Source of the DNA: a virus
Strand: one strand, 5' to 3'
IMG/VR virus record: IMGVR_UViG_3300046714_000400
Coordinates: 1 to 43,744 of that record
Length of the DNA stretch: 43,744 nt
Part shown: positions 24,673 to 33,005 of the stretch, piece by piece
How the letters are laid out: every line of letters starts with the position of its first letter
Position numbering within the stretch: the stretch's first letter is position 1
Position numbers and translations under genes: made by a program
Notes under the pieces: generated by a model
What the model saw: the letters and a program-made list of their open reading frames with translations, nothing else
Told to the model about the DNA's origin: nothing
Database searches by the model: none

Positions 24673-25882
24673 ACGATTCCTCCCAAGCCTCGGACATCGC
24701 TCGCGCGACCCCCCGGAGGCCTTCGGGGGCAAGGTGCGCATACCGACGCGTCGTGTCGATGTCTCGGTGTCCGAGCCAGAGCGCGACCTCCGAGAGCGTC
24801 AACGTGCGGCCCCAGGACCCCTGGATGAGATGCGACGCGCAGGTGTGCCGGAGATCGTAGAGCCGGACGTGCCGAGCGATCTGCGGTGCCCCCCAACGAC
24901 GCCAGCCGAGATCCCAGCTCTTCCCAAAGTGCGATCGGCGCGCGCCGGTCTTCGACGTAGGCGGCCTGAAGACGTACGCGGCGCCGACGCCAGGGTCGAG
25001 CTCGCGGAGTCGCCGAAGGGCCTCGCGCGCCGGCGGGAGGAGCGGTACCTCACGCGTCGTGCCGGTCTTCGTGGCCGCGACGACGAGATAGGGCTCGGCA
25101 GCATCGAGCCCACGCACATCGCGCCATCGGAGCCCCGCGAGCTCGTGCGGCGGTCGGAGACCGGTGTAGATCGCGACCGTCCACGCGAGTCGATCGCGCT
25201 CCGGGACCTCCACGCGATGCGTCTTGCCATTCGCGCTGCGGATGCCGCGCACGCCGCGAAGGGCATGCGTCGTCGCGAGGAGCGCGGTGATCTCGCCGAG
25301 CGTGAGCCATGCCCAAGGCTCTGCGTGCTTCGGCGGACGCTGGACGCGGGGGACACGAACATCGGCTGCGACGTTCGTCGCGATCCGACCGCCGTCGACG
25401 GCGGCGCGTAGACAGGAACGCAGAACGCGTAGCGCGTGTCGGATGGTCTGCGACGACAACGGGCGCTCGGTCGGCTCGGCCTTCTTGCCGCGCTTCGGTT
25501 GAAGAGCTCGCGCGTCGTGCACGAGTCGATCGAGCCATTGCACCACGTGCACGCGCGTGATGATCGGCAGAGGTAGCGTTGCGATCTTCGCCGGCGCGAG
25601 ATGCGTGCGCCACACGATGCGCTCCCGATCGATCCCGCGGATGAGCCCGCCGGTCTCGCGTCGCCGAAGCCATTCGAGACCCCACTCCCCGAGCGTGCGG
25701 CCCCCGGGCACCAGCGCATCATCGCCGAGCTCGCCGAGATGCAGCTCAACGGCGCGCTGCGCATCGGCCTTGGTGTCGTAGAGGCCGAGGCTGATCGTCT
25801 TCCCGCTCACGCGCGCTCGCGCGCGGAAGCGTGCGCCGTGCTTTGAGACGCCGCCCCCTCGGTGCTTTGCCATGTCCGGCAT
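24671..25882 (-). CDS. int: Tyrosine recombinase integrase
   Basis: Integrates and excises the phage at a tRNA-Arg gene. From ATG at 25882 it has 403 residues. Residues 10-45 hold the beta-type arm-binding start (ARFRARARVSGKTISLGLYDTKADA), then a SAM-like core-binding domain near 60-165. The catalytic domain shows R223 (TGLR), K252 (TKTGTTREVPL), R345 with H346 (LYDLRHTCAS), H372 (WLGHRD) and the nucleophile Y381 (RRYAHL). The first box II position is Tyr, a known variant. ATG 25873 is another possible start. Last gene of the leftward operon, one base after the previous stop. Confidence 0.92.
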   Translation of the reverse strand: MPDMAKHRGGGVSKHGARFRARARVSGKTISLGLYDTKADAQRAVELHLGELGDDALVPGGRTLGEWGLEWLRRRETGGLIRGIDRERIVWRTHLAPAKIATLPLPIITRVHVVQWLDRLVHDARALQPKRGKKAEPTERPLSSQTIRHALRVLRSCLRAAVDGGRIATNVAADVRVPRVQRPPKHAEPWAWLTLGEITALLATTHALRGVRGIRSANGKTHRVEVPERDRLAWTVAIYTGLRPPHELAGLRWRDVRGLDAAEPYLVVAATKTGTTREVPLLPPAREALRRLRELDPGVGAAYVFRPPTSKTGARRSHFGKSWDLGWRRWGAPQIARHVRLYDLRHTCASHLIQGSWGRTLTLSEVALWLGHRDIDTTRRYAHLAPEGLRGVARAMSEAWEES

Positions 25883-25883
25883 G

Positions 25884-26396
25884 CTACCGGGGTCGCCGCG
25901 AGATGTCGGCCTTCGCATGCGCGCGCCTCACGCGCGCGAGGATCGTCTCGTCGCTCTCGCGGCGTTCGTGCGGCGGAAGCCGGTTCGGCGGCTTCACGTC
26001 ACGATCCGCAATGCGCTCGACGGCGACGACAAGACGTTCCAGCAGATCGAGCGCGCGGTAGGCCGTAAGCGCGATGTGAACGCGGATCTCGTCACCGCCA
26101 TCGACCGCGTCCGCGAGCTCATCGGCGAGAGAGAGTGCGCTTCGGCGTCCCCGCTCGTATGCGTCGTGCAGCTTCTCCTCTCGCCGCAGTTCTGCGAGCG
26201 CATCCTCGCCCTGCCGGTCGCATTCTCGAAGCTCGCGATGGTGATCGTCGCAAAAGGCGCCCTGGACCGGATGCCTGAGTGCTCGCCATCGGAGGCACTC
26301 GGCGCAGTCGTTCGCGCGGCCGATGATCCCCTCTCGCATCGCGGCGCGCGTCCGGCAGATCGCGTCCCCGCGTGCCTCGAAGTCGGCAGGGGTCAT
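25884..26396 (-). CDS. Hypothetical protein with Cys/His pattern
   Basis: 170 residues. CAECLRWRALRHPVQGAFCDDHH near residues 31-53 could bind zinc; the rest is helical and charged. Overlaps the gene upstream by four bases and nearly touches the integrase. Not recognised; a directionality factor is possible by place but it is larger than most. Confidence 0.45.
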   Translation of the reverse strand: MTPADFEARGDAICRTRAAMREGIIGRANDCAECLRWRALRHPVQGAFCDDHHRELRECDRQGEDALAELRREEKLHDAYERGRRSALSLADELADAVDGGDEIRVHIALTAYRALDLLERLVVAVERIADRDVKPPNRLPPHERRESDETILARVRRAHAKADISRRPR

Positions 26397-26635
26397 CGTC
26401 GCTCCCCGAGTCGGCCGTAGACCTGACGCCGCGGGACCGTCTGCTCCGGCCCCAGTTCCTCACGCGCCGACCCGACGTGGTAGATGGGCCGGATGACGAC
26501 ATGGGGCTCGGGCCCCCGTCCGCCGTACTCCTGAGGCACACCGTCGAGATCGCCACGCACGATCACCGCCGGCATCTCGCTGGTGATCGAGCGGGCCCGC
26601 ACGCGATCGCCGCGGTCATAGAGCGTCTTACTCAT
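26393..26635 (-). CDS. Hypothetical protein
   Basis: 80 residues, ATG overlapping the PolX-like stop. Beta-rich, basic (LYDRGDRVRARSITSEMPAVIVRGDLDGVPQEYGG), perhaps a small SH3-like fold. Function not known. Confidence 0.45.
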   Translation of the reverse strand: MSKTLYDRGDRVRARSITSEMPAVIVRGDLDGVPQEYGGRGPEPHVVIRPIYHVGSAREELGPEQTVPRRQVYGRLGERR

Positions 26636-27195
26636 CGTCGCTCCCACGGCTCGACGTACGGCACGCCGCACGCGCGAAAGAAATCCGGTTCCTCCGGCGT
26701 CGCGATCTCGCGGCCGCTCCCCCGCGCGACGAGGCGCCCATCGCGGCAGTCGAGCCCGCGGCTCTTGCACTGCGTTACGAGGCGCTGCGAGTAGTCCGCC
26801 GGGCCGGTGCGGATCGCGAGGATCGCGCCCCACTGCGCGGGCGGGAGCACGCCGAACAGGTCGATCGCGATGCCGCTCTTTACCGCGACGAGACGCTTCG
26901 CTTTCGAGCCCATCGCACCGATCCCGGCCGAGCTGAGCCGCGGCGCGAGGCGACCGCTTGCGACGAGCTCGTCGACGAGGAGGTCGAGCTCTGTCGGCTC
27001 GTCGACGAGCTCCCCGAAGAGATCGCGGCGCGCGCGGGGGACGGCGACGAGCTCGACGTCGGCGACGAACGTGACGCGACGGCGGATAGATCCCGCAATC
27101 GCGATCCGTTCACACGCCGGCGCGAGCGCGGCGAGCAGCGCCTCGGCGAGGCCCCGCGCTTCGTCGAGCGGCCAGCGGTGCGGCTTCGTGGTCAC
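26632..27195 (-). CDS. PolX-like nucleotidyltransferase
   Basis: 187 residues from a GTG that overlaps the previous stop (GTGA), with GGAGAG seven bases upstream. The Pol beta signature is present: IAIAGSIRRR at residues 31-40, metal ligands D46 and E48 in ADVELVAVP, and third acid D112 in AIDLFGV. The end, GREIATPEEPDFFRACGVPYVEPWERR, matches the thumb of family X polymerases. The N-terminal 8-kDa lyase and fingers domains are missing, so it is only palm plus thumb. It may fill gaps in repair or replication, or modify ends. An ATG at 27219 is the alternative start. Confidence 0.78.
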   Translation of the reverse strand: MTTKPHRWPLDEARGLAEALLAALAPACERIAIAGSIRRRVTFVADVELVAVPRARRDLFGELVDEPTELDLLVDELVASGRLAPRLSSAGIGAMGSKAKRLVAVKSGIAIDLFGVLPPAQWGAILAIRTGPADYSQRLVTQCKSRGLDCRDGRLVARGSGREIATPEEPDFFRACGVPYVEPWERR

Positions 27196-27422
27196 CACAC
27201 GTCTCTCCGTCCTCGCCATGAGCTCGCGGCACGCCGCGCGGCGCGGAGCACGACATCCGAGACGAAGAGGCGGCGCCCCCGCTGGATCTCATCCATCCCC
27301 TCGACCCGCTCAGCGATCGCGCAGGTGACTGCGAGCACGGCGATGGCCGGCGCTGCGAGCACGCTCGCTACCGTGGCACCGATGATCACGATCACGTCGG
27401 CGACCCTCTTGGTGTCAGCCAT
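27192..27422 (-). CDS. Small membrane protein
   Basis: 76 residues with one long hydrophobic segment at about 8-36 (ADVIVIIGATVASVLAAPAIAVLAVTCAIA) and a basic tail. It sits between the coiled-coil gene and PolX-like gene. Function not known; a superinfection or membrane-tethering role is possible. Confidence 0.5.
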   Translation of the reverse strand: MADTKRVADVIVIIGATVASVLAAPAIAVLAVTCAIAERVEGMDEIQRGRRLFVSDVVLRAARRAASSWRGRRDVW

Positions 27423-27882
27423 CGTTCACCTGCCCTCGCTCGTACACGTCGACGGCGTTGACCAGTCCGGTGCGCGCGAGCTCCGCCTCGGCACCGGGGC
27501 GCGCGTGGCGAAAGCGCTGCGCCGCACGCACGACATCGAGCAGCCTCGCGGTGTCCTCCTGATGGATGCGGACCGCACCGCGCAGCCGATCGATCTCGGC
27601 GGTGAGCTGTGCGCGCTCGGTGTTGAGGCGGTCGATCTCCGTGCGTGCTTCGGCGAGATCCTCCGTGCCCTGATCGCGTTCACGGCGGATCAGCTCGGCT
27701 CTGGACGCGTGATCCTCGGCTCGTATCGCGAGCGCCTCGACGCGCTCCGCAACGGCAATCCCGACGTCGGCGAGCGGCGCGTTCACGTCGGCCCCGACGA
27801 GCACCGCAAGTGCGCGGCGCACGTACTCCTGCTCTTCGATTGCTCCATGCAGCCGTGCGAGCTTCGTGGTCTTCGCGCTCAT
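27415..27882 (-). CDS. Coiled-coil protein
   Basis: 155 residues; ATG at 27882 overlaps the previous stop (ATGA). Residues about 50-110 are a clear coiled coil (HASRAELIRRERDQGTEDLAEARTEIDRLNTERAQLTAEIDRLRGA). Function not known. Confidence 0.55.
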   Translation of the reverse strand: MSAKTTKLARLHGAIEEQEYVRRALAVLVGADVNAPLADVGIAVAERVEALAIRAEDHASRAELIRRERDQGTEDLAEARTEIDRLNTERAQLTAEIDRLRGAVRIHQEDTARLLDVVRAAQRFRHARPGAEAELARTGLVNAVDVYERGQVNDG

Positions 27883-28514
27883 TGCGTGGCTGCCTTCTGT
27901 GGCTGGGGCTCGATCACGTTGTCGTCTCCCTTTTCGGCGAAGTGACACTCGATGCAGACCGAGCCCTCGCGCATTTGTCGCCGCCATTCGGTCGCGTTAC
28001 GCGCGCCGCACCACGAACACATCAGACGGCGCGACCCGAACTCTTCCCAGAGCCGCGGCTCGCCAGAACGCCGATCCCACGCGACGTGCTCGATGCCGAT
28101 GAAGAACACCGGAGCGGCGAGCGTGTACGCGATCAGCTCGCGCTCCACCGCGAGCCACAGGCCCCGATCGATCGGTGAATGGAGAAGCGCGTCCGCAGTC
28201 GCTCCGATCAGCTCGACCGTGATCCGATTGAAGGTGCGCGGCTCACCATCGCGCAGATGCTCGACGATGCGTGCGCACCACTCCTCGGGCGTGCCGCTCT
28301 TCTTCTTGCGGTCGTTCTCGCTTCCCGGGGTGCGCGCTCGGGCCTTCGCGCCGCGAGCCATCCTCTCGTCGGGATCGCCGGGCGCGCGGATGATGTGCAC
28401 GTAGATCGCTGCGCCGCTGCGATCGGGCAGGCCGCGCACGTAGTGCCAATGCTCGGCGGGCAGGGCGTCTCCCTCGCCAAACTCGAACGCTATCTGTTCC
28501 GCAGCGGCCATCAT
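27879..28514 (-). CDS. Hypothetical protein with C-terminal zinc ribbon
   Basis: About 211 residues from ATG 28514; ATG 28511 has GGGAGA better spaced, and ATG 28535 is another choice. CSWCGARNATEWRRQMREGSVCIECH near the end gives CxxC...CxxC. The middle holds SGTPEEWCARIVEHLRDGEPRTFNRITVELIGATADALLHSP, which looks like a helical DNA-binding domain. It could be a transcription or replication accessory protein. Not recognised as a named family. Confidence 0.5.
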   Translation of the reverse strand: MMAAAEQIAFEFGEGDALPAEHWHYVRGLPDRSGAAIYVHIIRAPGDPDERMARGAKARARTPGSENDRKKKSGTPEEWCARIVEHLRDGEPRTFNRITVELIGATADALLHSPIDRGLWLAVERELIAYTLAAPVFFIGIEHVAWDRRSGEPRLWEEFGSRRLMCSWCGARNATEWRRQMREGSVCIECHFAEKGDDNVIEPQPQKAATQ

Positions 28515-28535
28515 CTCTCCCGTCCGGTCCGGCAC

Positions 28536-28600
28536 CCGAGGAGACGTCGATCGCGCACCGCAGCTGGGGGGAGGGCCCGGCGGGATCGACGCCTCCTCGG
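28536..28600 (-). repeat. Long hairpin in the leftward operon
   Basis: Two 17-base arms (28536-28552 and 28584-28600) pair at all but one position, and on the minus-strand RNA that position is a G-U pair. The loop is 31 bases. It fills most of the gap between the ATPase stop (28608) and the next gene start (28514), the only sizeable gap in this operon. No T-run follows, so it may control read-through or stabilise mRNA. Confidence 0.6.
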
Positions 28601-28607
28601 ACGCCGG

Positions 28608-29561
28608 CTAGTCCGCCGGCTCCGCGTCTTCGTTGACGGGCTCGTCTGCGTGCGACGCTTCGATCGTCTTGAGCCGCGTCGTCGCCGCCTCGACGGCCTT
28701 CGTGATCGTCTCGCGATCACCCTTCGACGATCGCGCCATGACGCGCGCCTCGGTGCGCAGCGTCCCGAGCGTCGCCGGATCCGACACCGTCTCGAGATCG
28801 GCGAGCAGCTCTGCGAGAGAGCGCGCCTTCGTGCCGGCGGCCCACTTCGCGAGTTCGGCTCCGGTCTGCTCGTCGAGTGCGCCCTCGCGGAAGATCCGAT
28901 CTGCCCAGCCGGGCAGCTTCACGATCTCGCGCTCGCCCCGCTCCTCGGGCTTCCACGTCGGCACGCCGCGCGCGCCCGGCAGGAGCAGTGCGTTGACCAC
29001 GAGCTCGTAGATCAGATCCGATCCGCCGATCGGCATGAACCCGAGGGGCACCGGATCCTTGCCCGGTTGGATCTTGAGCTTCGGCTTCGCGCGGAAGCAC
29101 AGGATGAAGTGCGCGGGGATCTGGAGCATCGAGCGCACGAAGAGCCCGTGCTCCTTCTTCGCCGCTGTCCATCCGACCATGCTGCGCTTCGGGTTGCCGC
29201 CTTCGACGCGCGCTTGGATGTCGAGCACGCCGCCCTCGCCCTCCCACTCGTGCGAGGTCGAGTCGACGACGATCACCGTCGCTCCGGCATCGACGCAGTA
29301 CTTGAAGCACGCGAGGTAGTCCGCCGGCGCAAACGGCGCCGTGAACGGCACGTGCTCGTAGGTGTGCTCGTCCGCGTAGTGCAGCGCGCGGTTGCTCTCG
29401 GTGTCGATGACGAACGTCTTCCCACCATCGACGCCGCGCATCCCATCGGCGAGCCTGAGCGCGCTCTTCGTCTTACCCGAGCCGGACGGCCCGGTGAGGC
29501 CGACGAGGAGCGGCACGCGAGCGCGGACCGCGGTCCGGTGTTGAAAGGTTCTCGTCTTCAC
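28608..29561 (-). CDS. RecA-fold ATPase, Sak4-like recombination protein
   Basis: 317 residues from a GTG with GGAGGG upstream that overlaps the previous stop. Walker A is GPSGSGKTKSA near residues 22-32; IVVDSTSHEWEGEGGVLDI near 100 is the Walker B region of phage AAA_24/Sak4-like proteins. The C-terminal 100 residues are helical and acidic. Next to a PD-(D/E)XK exonuclease it probably forms a recombination pair, with the ATPase acting in strand annealing or exchange. Exact class is by motif. Confidence 0.7.
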   Translation of the reverse strand: MKTRTFQHRTAVRARVPLLVGLTGPSGSGKTKSALRLADGMRGVDGGKTFVIDTESNRALHYADEHTYEHVPFTAPFAPADYLACFKYCVDAGATVIVVDSTSHEWEGEGGVLDIQARVEGGNPKRSMVGWTAAKKEHGLFVRSMLQIPAHFILCFRAKPKLKIQPGKDPVPLGFMPIGGSDLIYELVVNALLLPGARGVPTWKPEERGEREIVKLPGWADRIFREGALDEQTGAELAKWAAGTKARSLAELLADLETVSDPATLGTLRTEARVMARSSKGDRETITKAVEAATTRLKTIEASHADEPVNEDAEPAD

Positions 29562-30415
29562 GCGCCCTCCATCTTCGCGAGGAGCCAAGGGGGCGCCTCG
29601 AGTCGGAACCGGCCGTAGCCGCGCCATTGGTTGGTGTGCAGGCACTCGGCCCAGAGCTCCTGCGCGTCGTGCCAACGCTTCTCGCCGAACCGCGCGATCA
29701 CGCCGTCGACCTCAGGGATCGCGACGGCGTACGGCGGTTCGAGCTCGACGAAGAGAAACTCGAAGCGGATTCGGCCGGCGAGCTCGGGCCGGAGCCGCGT
29801 CAGGCCTTCGATGTAGGCCGCGCGCTGGATGTCGTAGCCGTACTCGATCACGTGGCTGCGACACGCTCGCGGATGCGCGCTCCGACACGACTTCAGGTCG
29901 TAGATCACGCCGTCGTCAACGAAGACGTGGTCGAGCAGCGAACGGCACCAGATCGCTCCGTGCTCGGTCTCCACGGGCCAGGCGATCGGCACCTCGCTCT
30001 CGCCGACGAGCTCGACGCCTTCGGCTTTGAGGTTGCCGCGGAGCGCGAACGCGGCTCCCTCCGCTTCTTCGAAGTCGCGAACGAGTACGGCGGTCTTGCC
30101 CACCGCTTCCGCTTCCGTGCGCGCGACGCGTGCGGCCTTGGTGCGCCAATCCTCCGCGTCGACGAACACGAGATCGTCGAGATGGTCGAGCAGCACTGCG
30201 TGGATGAGCGTGCCGCGAACCTGCGGCTCGCTCGGCGCAACACGTTGTCCACCAAACCTCGGGTGTCGTGCGTACGCATGACGTGGGCTCTGATCGAGCA
30301 TCACCCTGGCGATCGACGCCGAGAGCGACGGCGCCGGGCACGGATCGGCGAGGTACTCCGCCGGCGTCGCGTCGAGGAACGCCGGCCCGGTCCAGAACGT
30401 GGACTCGGCGATCAT
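29558..30415 (-). CDS. PD-(D/E)XK exonuclease, RecE/DUF3799-like
   Basis: 285 residues. Motifs of the phage exonuclease 8 / PDDEXK group: RGTLIHAVLLD near 68-78, GESEVPIAW near 138, RSLLDHVFVDDGVIYDLKSC near 157-176 (D and D.K metal site), and the YDIQRAAYIEGL helix near 192. It degrades one strand of double-stranded DNA to prepare it for annealing. It overlaps the ATPase gene downstream. Confidence 0.82.
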   Translation of the reverse strand: MIAESTFWTGPAFLDATPAEYLADPCPAPSLSASIARVMLDQSPRHAYARHPRFGGQRVAPSEPQVRGTLIHAVLLDHLDDLVFVDAEDWRTKAARVARTEAEAVGKTAVLVRDFEEAEGAAFALRGNLKAEGVELVGESEVPIAWPVETEHGAIWCRSLLDHVFVDDGVIYDLKSCRSAHPRACRSHVIEYGYDIQRAAYIEGLTRLRPELAGRIRFEFLFVELEPPYAVAIPEVDGVIARFGEKRWHDAQELWAECLHTNQWRGYGRFRLEAPPWLLAKMEGA

Positions 30416-30876
30416 CCCTCCTCCGTCGGGTGCATCTCTTCGCCGTCGAAGCTCGGGAGAGGCGCGCCGCCGAACCGTGTCGCCTCGAATCTCTCCAGCC
30501 AGCGGAGCGCCTCATCGTCGGTCGCGACCTCGATGCCAAAGGCGCCGAAGATCGTCCGCTTCGATCCCGCGCCGCTGATCACAACGCGGCAGTGATCGGC
30601 GCGTTGCCGTGCGAACGCGTATCCGAGCTCCACCCACGCGCCAGCGGAACCCGTCTCCGGGGCGAGCAACCAGAACGCCTCGCACGCGTCGATCGCGCCG
30701 AGATCCGCGGACGCCGCGTAGACACGATGCCAGTTGTGGAGAGCGTTCGCGCTGCCAGCACGCTCGACCGCGAAGAGCCAATCGTGAGTCAGCCGCCACG
30801 CGCGCGTCGCGATCGCGTCCATGGCGCGCCGCACCCGCTGCGGCTCCGCGGAGCTTCCTGCGATGTAGATCCTCAC
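30412..30876 (-). CDS. Nucleoside 2-deoxyribosyltransferase-like protein
   Basis: 154 residues. Start MRIYIAGSSAEPQRV, WRLTHDW near 28-33, DACEAFWLLAPETGSAGAWVELGYA near 63-87. The pattern IAG....THDW...D....P...S.G.WVELG.A is that of deoxyribosyltransferase-fold proteins, with the Glu in VELG as the likely catalytic acid. It may salvage or swap bases in deoxynucleosides. Activity is inferred. Confidence 0.65.
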   Translation of the reverse strand: MRIYIAGSSAEPQRVRRAMDAIATRAWRLTHDWLFAVERAGSANALHNWHRVYAASADLGAIDACEAFWLLAPETGSAGAWVELGYAFARQRADHCRVVISGAGSKRTIFGAFGIEVATDDEALRWLERFEATRFGGAPLPSFDGEEMHPTEEG

Positions 30877-31163
30877 GACTGCACCTCGGCAAGGCGGTTG
30901 GCCTCACGAGCCTTCGCGGCAGCGAGGGCCGCTGACACGCCGGGATGTGTCGTCGGCTCGTCGACCCACTCGACGACGAACCCGTCGGGGCACGCCGTGG
31001 AGTAGAGATCGTGCTTCGCCGCACTCGTTGCGCCGATGTCGTGCTTCGCCCATTCAACGCTCGACGAGGCGTGGCCCGCGAGCACGCGGCCATCGGGATG
31101 CACCGCGATCACCACGAGGAAGTCGGCCGACTTGGTGTTGATGAATGCGTAGATCGTCGCCAT
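30873..31163 (-). CDS. Hypothetical protein
   Basis: 96 residues. ATG at 31163 overlaps the previous stop; a GTG just before it is the alternative, both with GGAGGA close by. Alpha/beta pattern (MATIYAFINTKSADFLVVIAVHPDGRVLAGHASSSVEWAKHDIG). Not recognised. Confidence 0.5.
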   Translation of the reverse strand: MATIYAFINTKSADFLVVIAVHPDGRVLAGHASSSVEWAKHDIGATSAAKHDLYSTACPDGFVVEWVDEPTTHPGVSAALAAAKAREANRLAEVQS

Positions 31164-31672
31164 CACTCCTCCGCCGCGCAGTCGAGCGCGTTGATATCCA
31201 TCTCCGCACCGAGCGCGCGCGCATGCCGCTCGAGCGCCGTCGCAACTCTCTCCGCGCGGTCGCCGAACGGGTCGTCGCGAAGCCACCGGCCGAAGCGCAC
31301 CGAGCGCGCGTGATCCTCGATCGCCGCGACGTAGTCGGCGTGCGCGCGCTCCGCGAGATCGAGGTCGCAGCCGATCAGGCGCCGCACCGCAGCGACGATC
31401 CCGGCGTGGCCGAGGAGCTCGGCGGTGCGCACGTCGGCCAGCGCGCGGATGAGCCGCGCCGCGTGGTGCACCGCGCCCGGCACGCGGTGGATCGCGAAGA
31501 GCGTCCGCAGCCGAGCCTCGCACCGCTCCTGCGTGTGCTCGCAGACGTCGTCGAGGTACAGCGTGCGCTCGACGACGGGGTGCGCTGGCTCGCGGCCGGA
31601 CGCGCCGCAGCGGAGGCATTCGTCCTCGCCCGGCACGCGGCCCGCGCCGCGGCAACGAAGGCAGCGGCTCAC
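31163..31672 (-). CDS. Zinc-finger protein
   Basis: 169 residues from GTG 31672 with GAGGT upstream. The N-terminus VSRCLRCRGAGRVPGEDECLRCG has CxxCxGxG...CxxC like a DnaJ-type zinc finger. The remainder is helical and ends in a run of acidic residues. Function not known. Confidence 0.55.
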   Translation of the reverse strand: MSRCLRCRGAGRVPGEDECLRCGASGREPAHPVVERTLYLDDVCEHTQERCEARLRTLFAIHRVPGAVHHAARLIRALADVRTAELLGHAGIVAAVRRLIGCDLDLAERAHADYVAAIEDHARSVRFGRWLRDDPFGDRAERVATALERHARALGAEMDINALDCAAEE

Positions 31673-31908
31673 GGCATACCTCGCTCGGCGGCCAACGTCC
31701 GCGCCTGCTCCTTGAGCCACCACGCGCGGGCGGCGCACCGCAGCGCGGTCTTGTAGGCGAGGCCGTACCCGGTGCAGCGATTGATCTCTGCGACCGTGCC
31801 GACGAAATCGCCGCTCGGTGAATAGACCCGGCCGTCCTGGGCGACGAGATAGACGTGGACGCCGGCCCGGCCGCTCGGATAGGTCCACCAGAACCACGCG
31901 CGCTTCAC
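31669..31908 (-). CDS. Hypothetical protein
   Basis: 79 residues from GTG 31908 with GAGGTG upstream. Beta-rich start (VKRAWFWWTYPSGRAGVHVYLVAQDGRVYSPSGDF) then a helix with several Ala and Trp. Not recognised. Confidence 0.5.
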   Translation of the reverse strand: MKRAWFWWTYPSGRAGVHVYLVAQDGRVYSPSGDFVGTVAEINRCTGYGLAYKTALRCAARAWWLKEQARTLAAERGMP

Positions 31909-32240
31909 AGCACACCTCGGCTGCGCAGCGCCTCGATCTCCTGCGCGTACGTCCGCAGGTCGACGCGCTTCCCGTGCCACTGCCACGCGAGGCGCTCGCA
32001 ACGCACCCGAAGCACCGCGACCGCGCGATCCCAGCCGACGATCACCCAACCGTCGCCCTCGACCGACCGGCGCGCGATCCGCGTGAGGATCCACGCGGCC
32101 TCCTCGCGCGTCTCGCAGCGCCAGACCTCGTGAGGCCAGCCGGCGAGATCGATCTGCGGCGGACGCGGCGCGCCCAGATCGGGACCCAGATCGAAGATCG
32201 ATGCCGCGCCCGAGTGCTCGACGATGACCGCGTACGTCAT
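31905..32240 (-). CDS. Hypothetical protein
   Basis: 111 residues, ATG 32240 overlapping the previous stop. Contains AGWPHEVWRCETREEAAWILTRIARRSVEGDGWVIVGWDRAVAVLRV, a mixed fold with many Trp. Not recognised. Confidence 0.5.
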   Translation of the reverse strand: MTYAVIVEHSGAASIFDLGPDLGAPRPPQIDLAGWPHEVWRCETREEAAWILTRIARRSVEGDGWVIVGWDRAVAVLRVRCERLAWQWHGKRVDLRTYAQEIEALRSRGVL

Positions 32241-32437
32241 GCGCCCCTCGGCGGCGCCGCCATCTCGTGCAGCGCCCGCGCTCGAGCCTGCGAGATGTCG
32301 TGAGACCGGGCGGCGCACAGCACGCGCTCGAGCGCGTTGAGCTGCCGATCGGAGAGCAGGTAGCAGCGGTTGCCGTTCGAGCTGGGGAAGCCGGCGCGCA
32401 CGAGCTCGAGCGCCTCGATCGCCTCGTGCAGCTTCAC
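32237..32437 (-). CDS. Hypothetical protein
   Basis: 66 residues, mainly helical (MKLHEAIEALELVRAGFPSSNGNRCYLLSDRQLNALERVL), overlapping both neighbours by four bases. Not recognised. Confidence 0.5.
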   Translation of the reverse strand: MKLHEAIEALELVRAGFPSSNGNRCYLLSDRQLNALERVLCAARSHDISQARARALHEMAAPPRGA

Positions 32438-32793
32438 GCGGCCTCCGAGTCGTCCGCGACGTCGTCGTCGAACACGAGCGCGTGCAGGTAATCGAAGAGC
32501 TCGGCGACGAGACGCACCTGCGCGACGTCGTAGGCGGCCAGCACACGGCGCGAACGCCAGACCTGCTCGACGATCACGACCGCGGCGATCGGCTCGTCGG
32601 TGTAGCCGCCGATGGCGTCCTCGAGCTGGTCGCGCGCTACGGCATTGGCCTCGCGAATGCCATCGCAGTCATACGTCGAGGTCGGGCACAGGATGACGCT
32701 GCCGTGCTGAAGGCTGCTCAGCGCACGGCACACGAGGACTTGCATCGCGACCATCGAGAGCGCGGTGGCGCTGATGAGCGGCGGCGCGATCAC
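32434..32793 (-). CDS. Hypothetical protein
   Basis: 119 residues with an acidic C-terminal tail (LFDYLHALVFDDDVADDSEAA). Helices in the middle; not recognised. An acidic small early protein could mimic DNA or inhibit a host enzyme, but nothing specific supports that. Confidence 0.5.
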   Translation of the reverse strand: MIAPPLISATALSMVAMQVLVCRALSSLQHGSVILCPTSTYDCDGIREANAVARDQLEDAIGGYTDEPIAAVVIVEQVWRSRRVLAAYDVAQVRLVAELFDYLHALVFDDDVADDSEAA

Positions 32794-33005
32794 GCGTCAC
32801 CGCCGTTCGCGCCGCTCAGCCGCAGCGCACGCCGCGCTCCCGAGATGAGATCGCGCGCCTGCGCCTCATCGAGTGCCAGCGCGACGCGCTCGCCGTCCTT
32901 CGTGATCTCGATCAACACACCGGGCGTGCTCGCCGCGCTGATCCGCAGCTCCGTGTCCAGTTCGTCGTCGGCGATCGCGAACGCCTCCGTGATGCGGGCG
33001 CTCAT
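32790..33005 (-). CDS. Hypothetical protein
   Basis: 71 residues, acidic, two beta hairpins (TELRISAASTPGVLIEITKDGERVALALDEAQARDLI) then a helix. Overlaps the first operon gene by four bases. Not recognised. Confidence 0.5.
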   Translation of the reverse strand: MSARITEAFAIADDELDTELRISAASTPGVLIEITKDGERVALALDEAQARDLISGARRALRLSGANGGDA

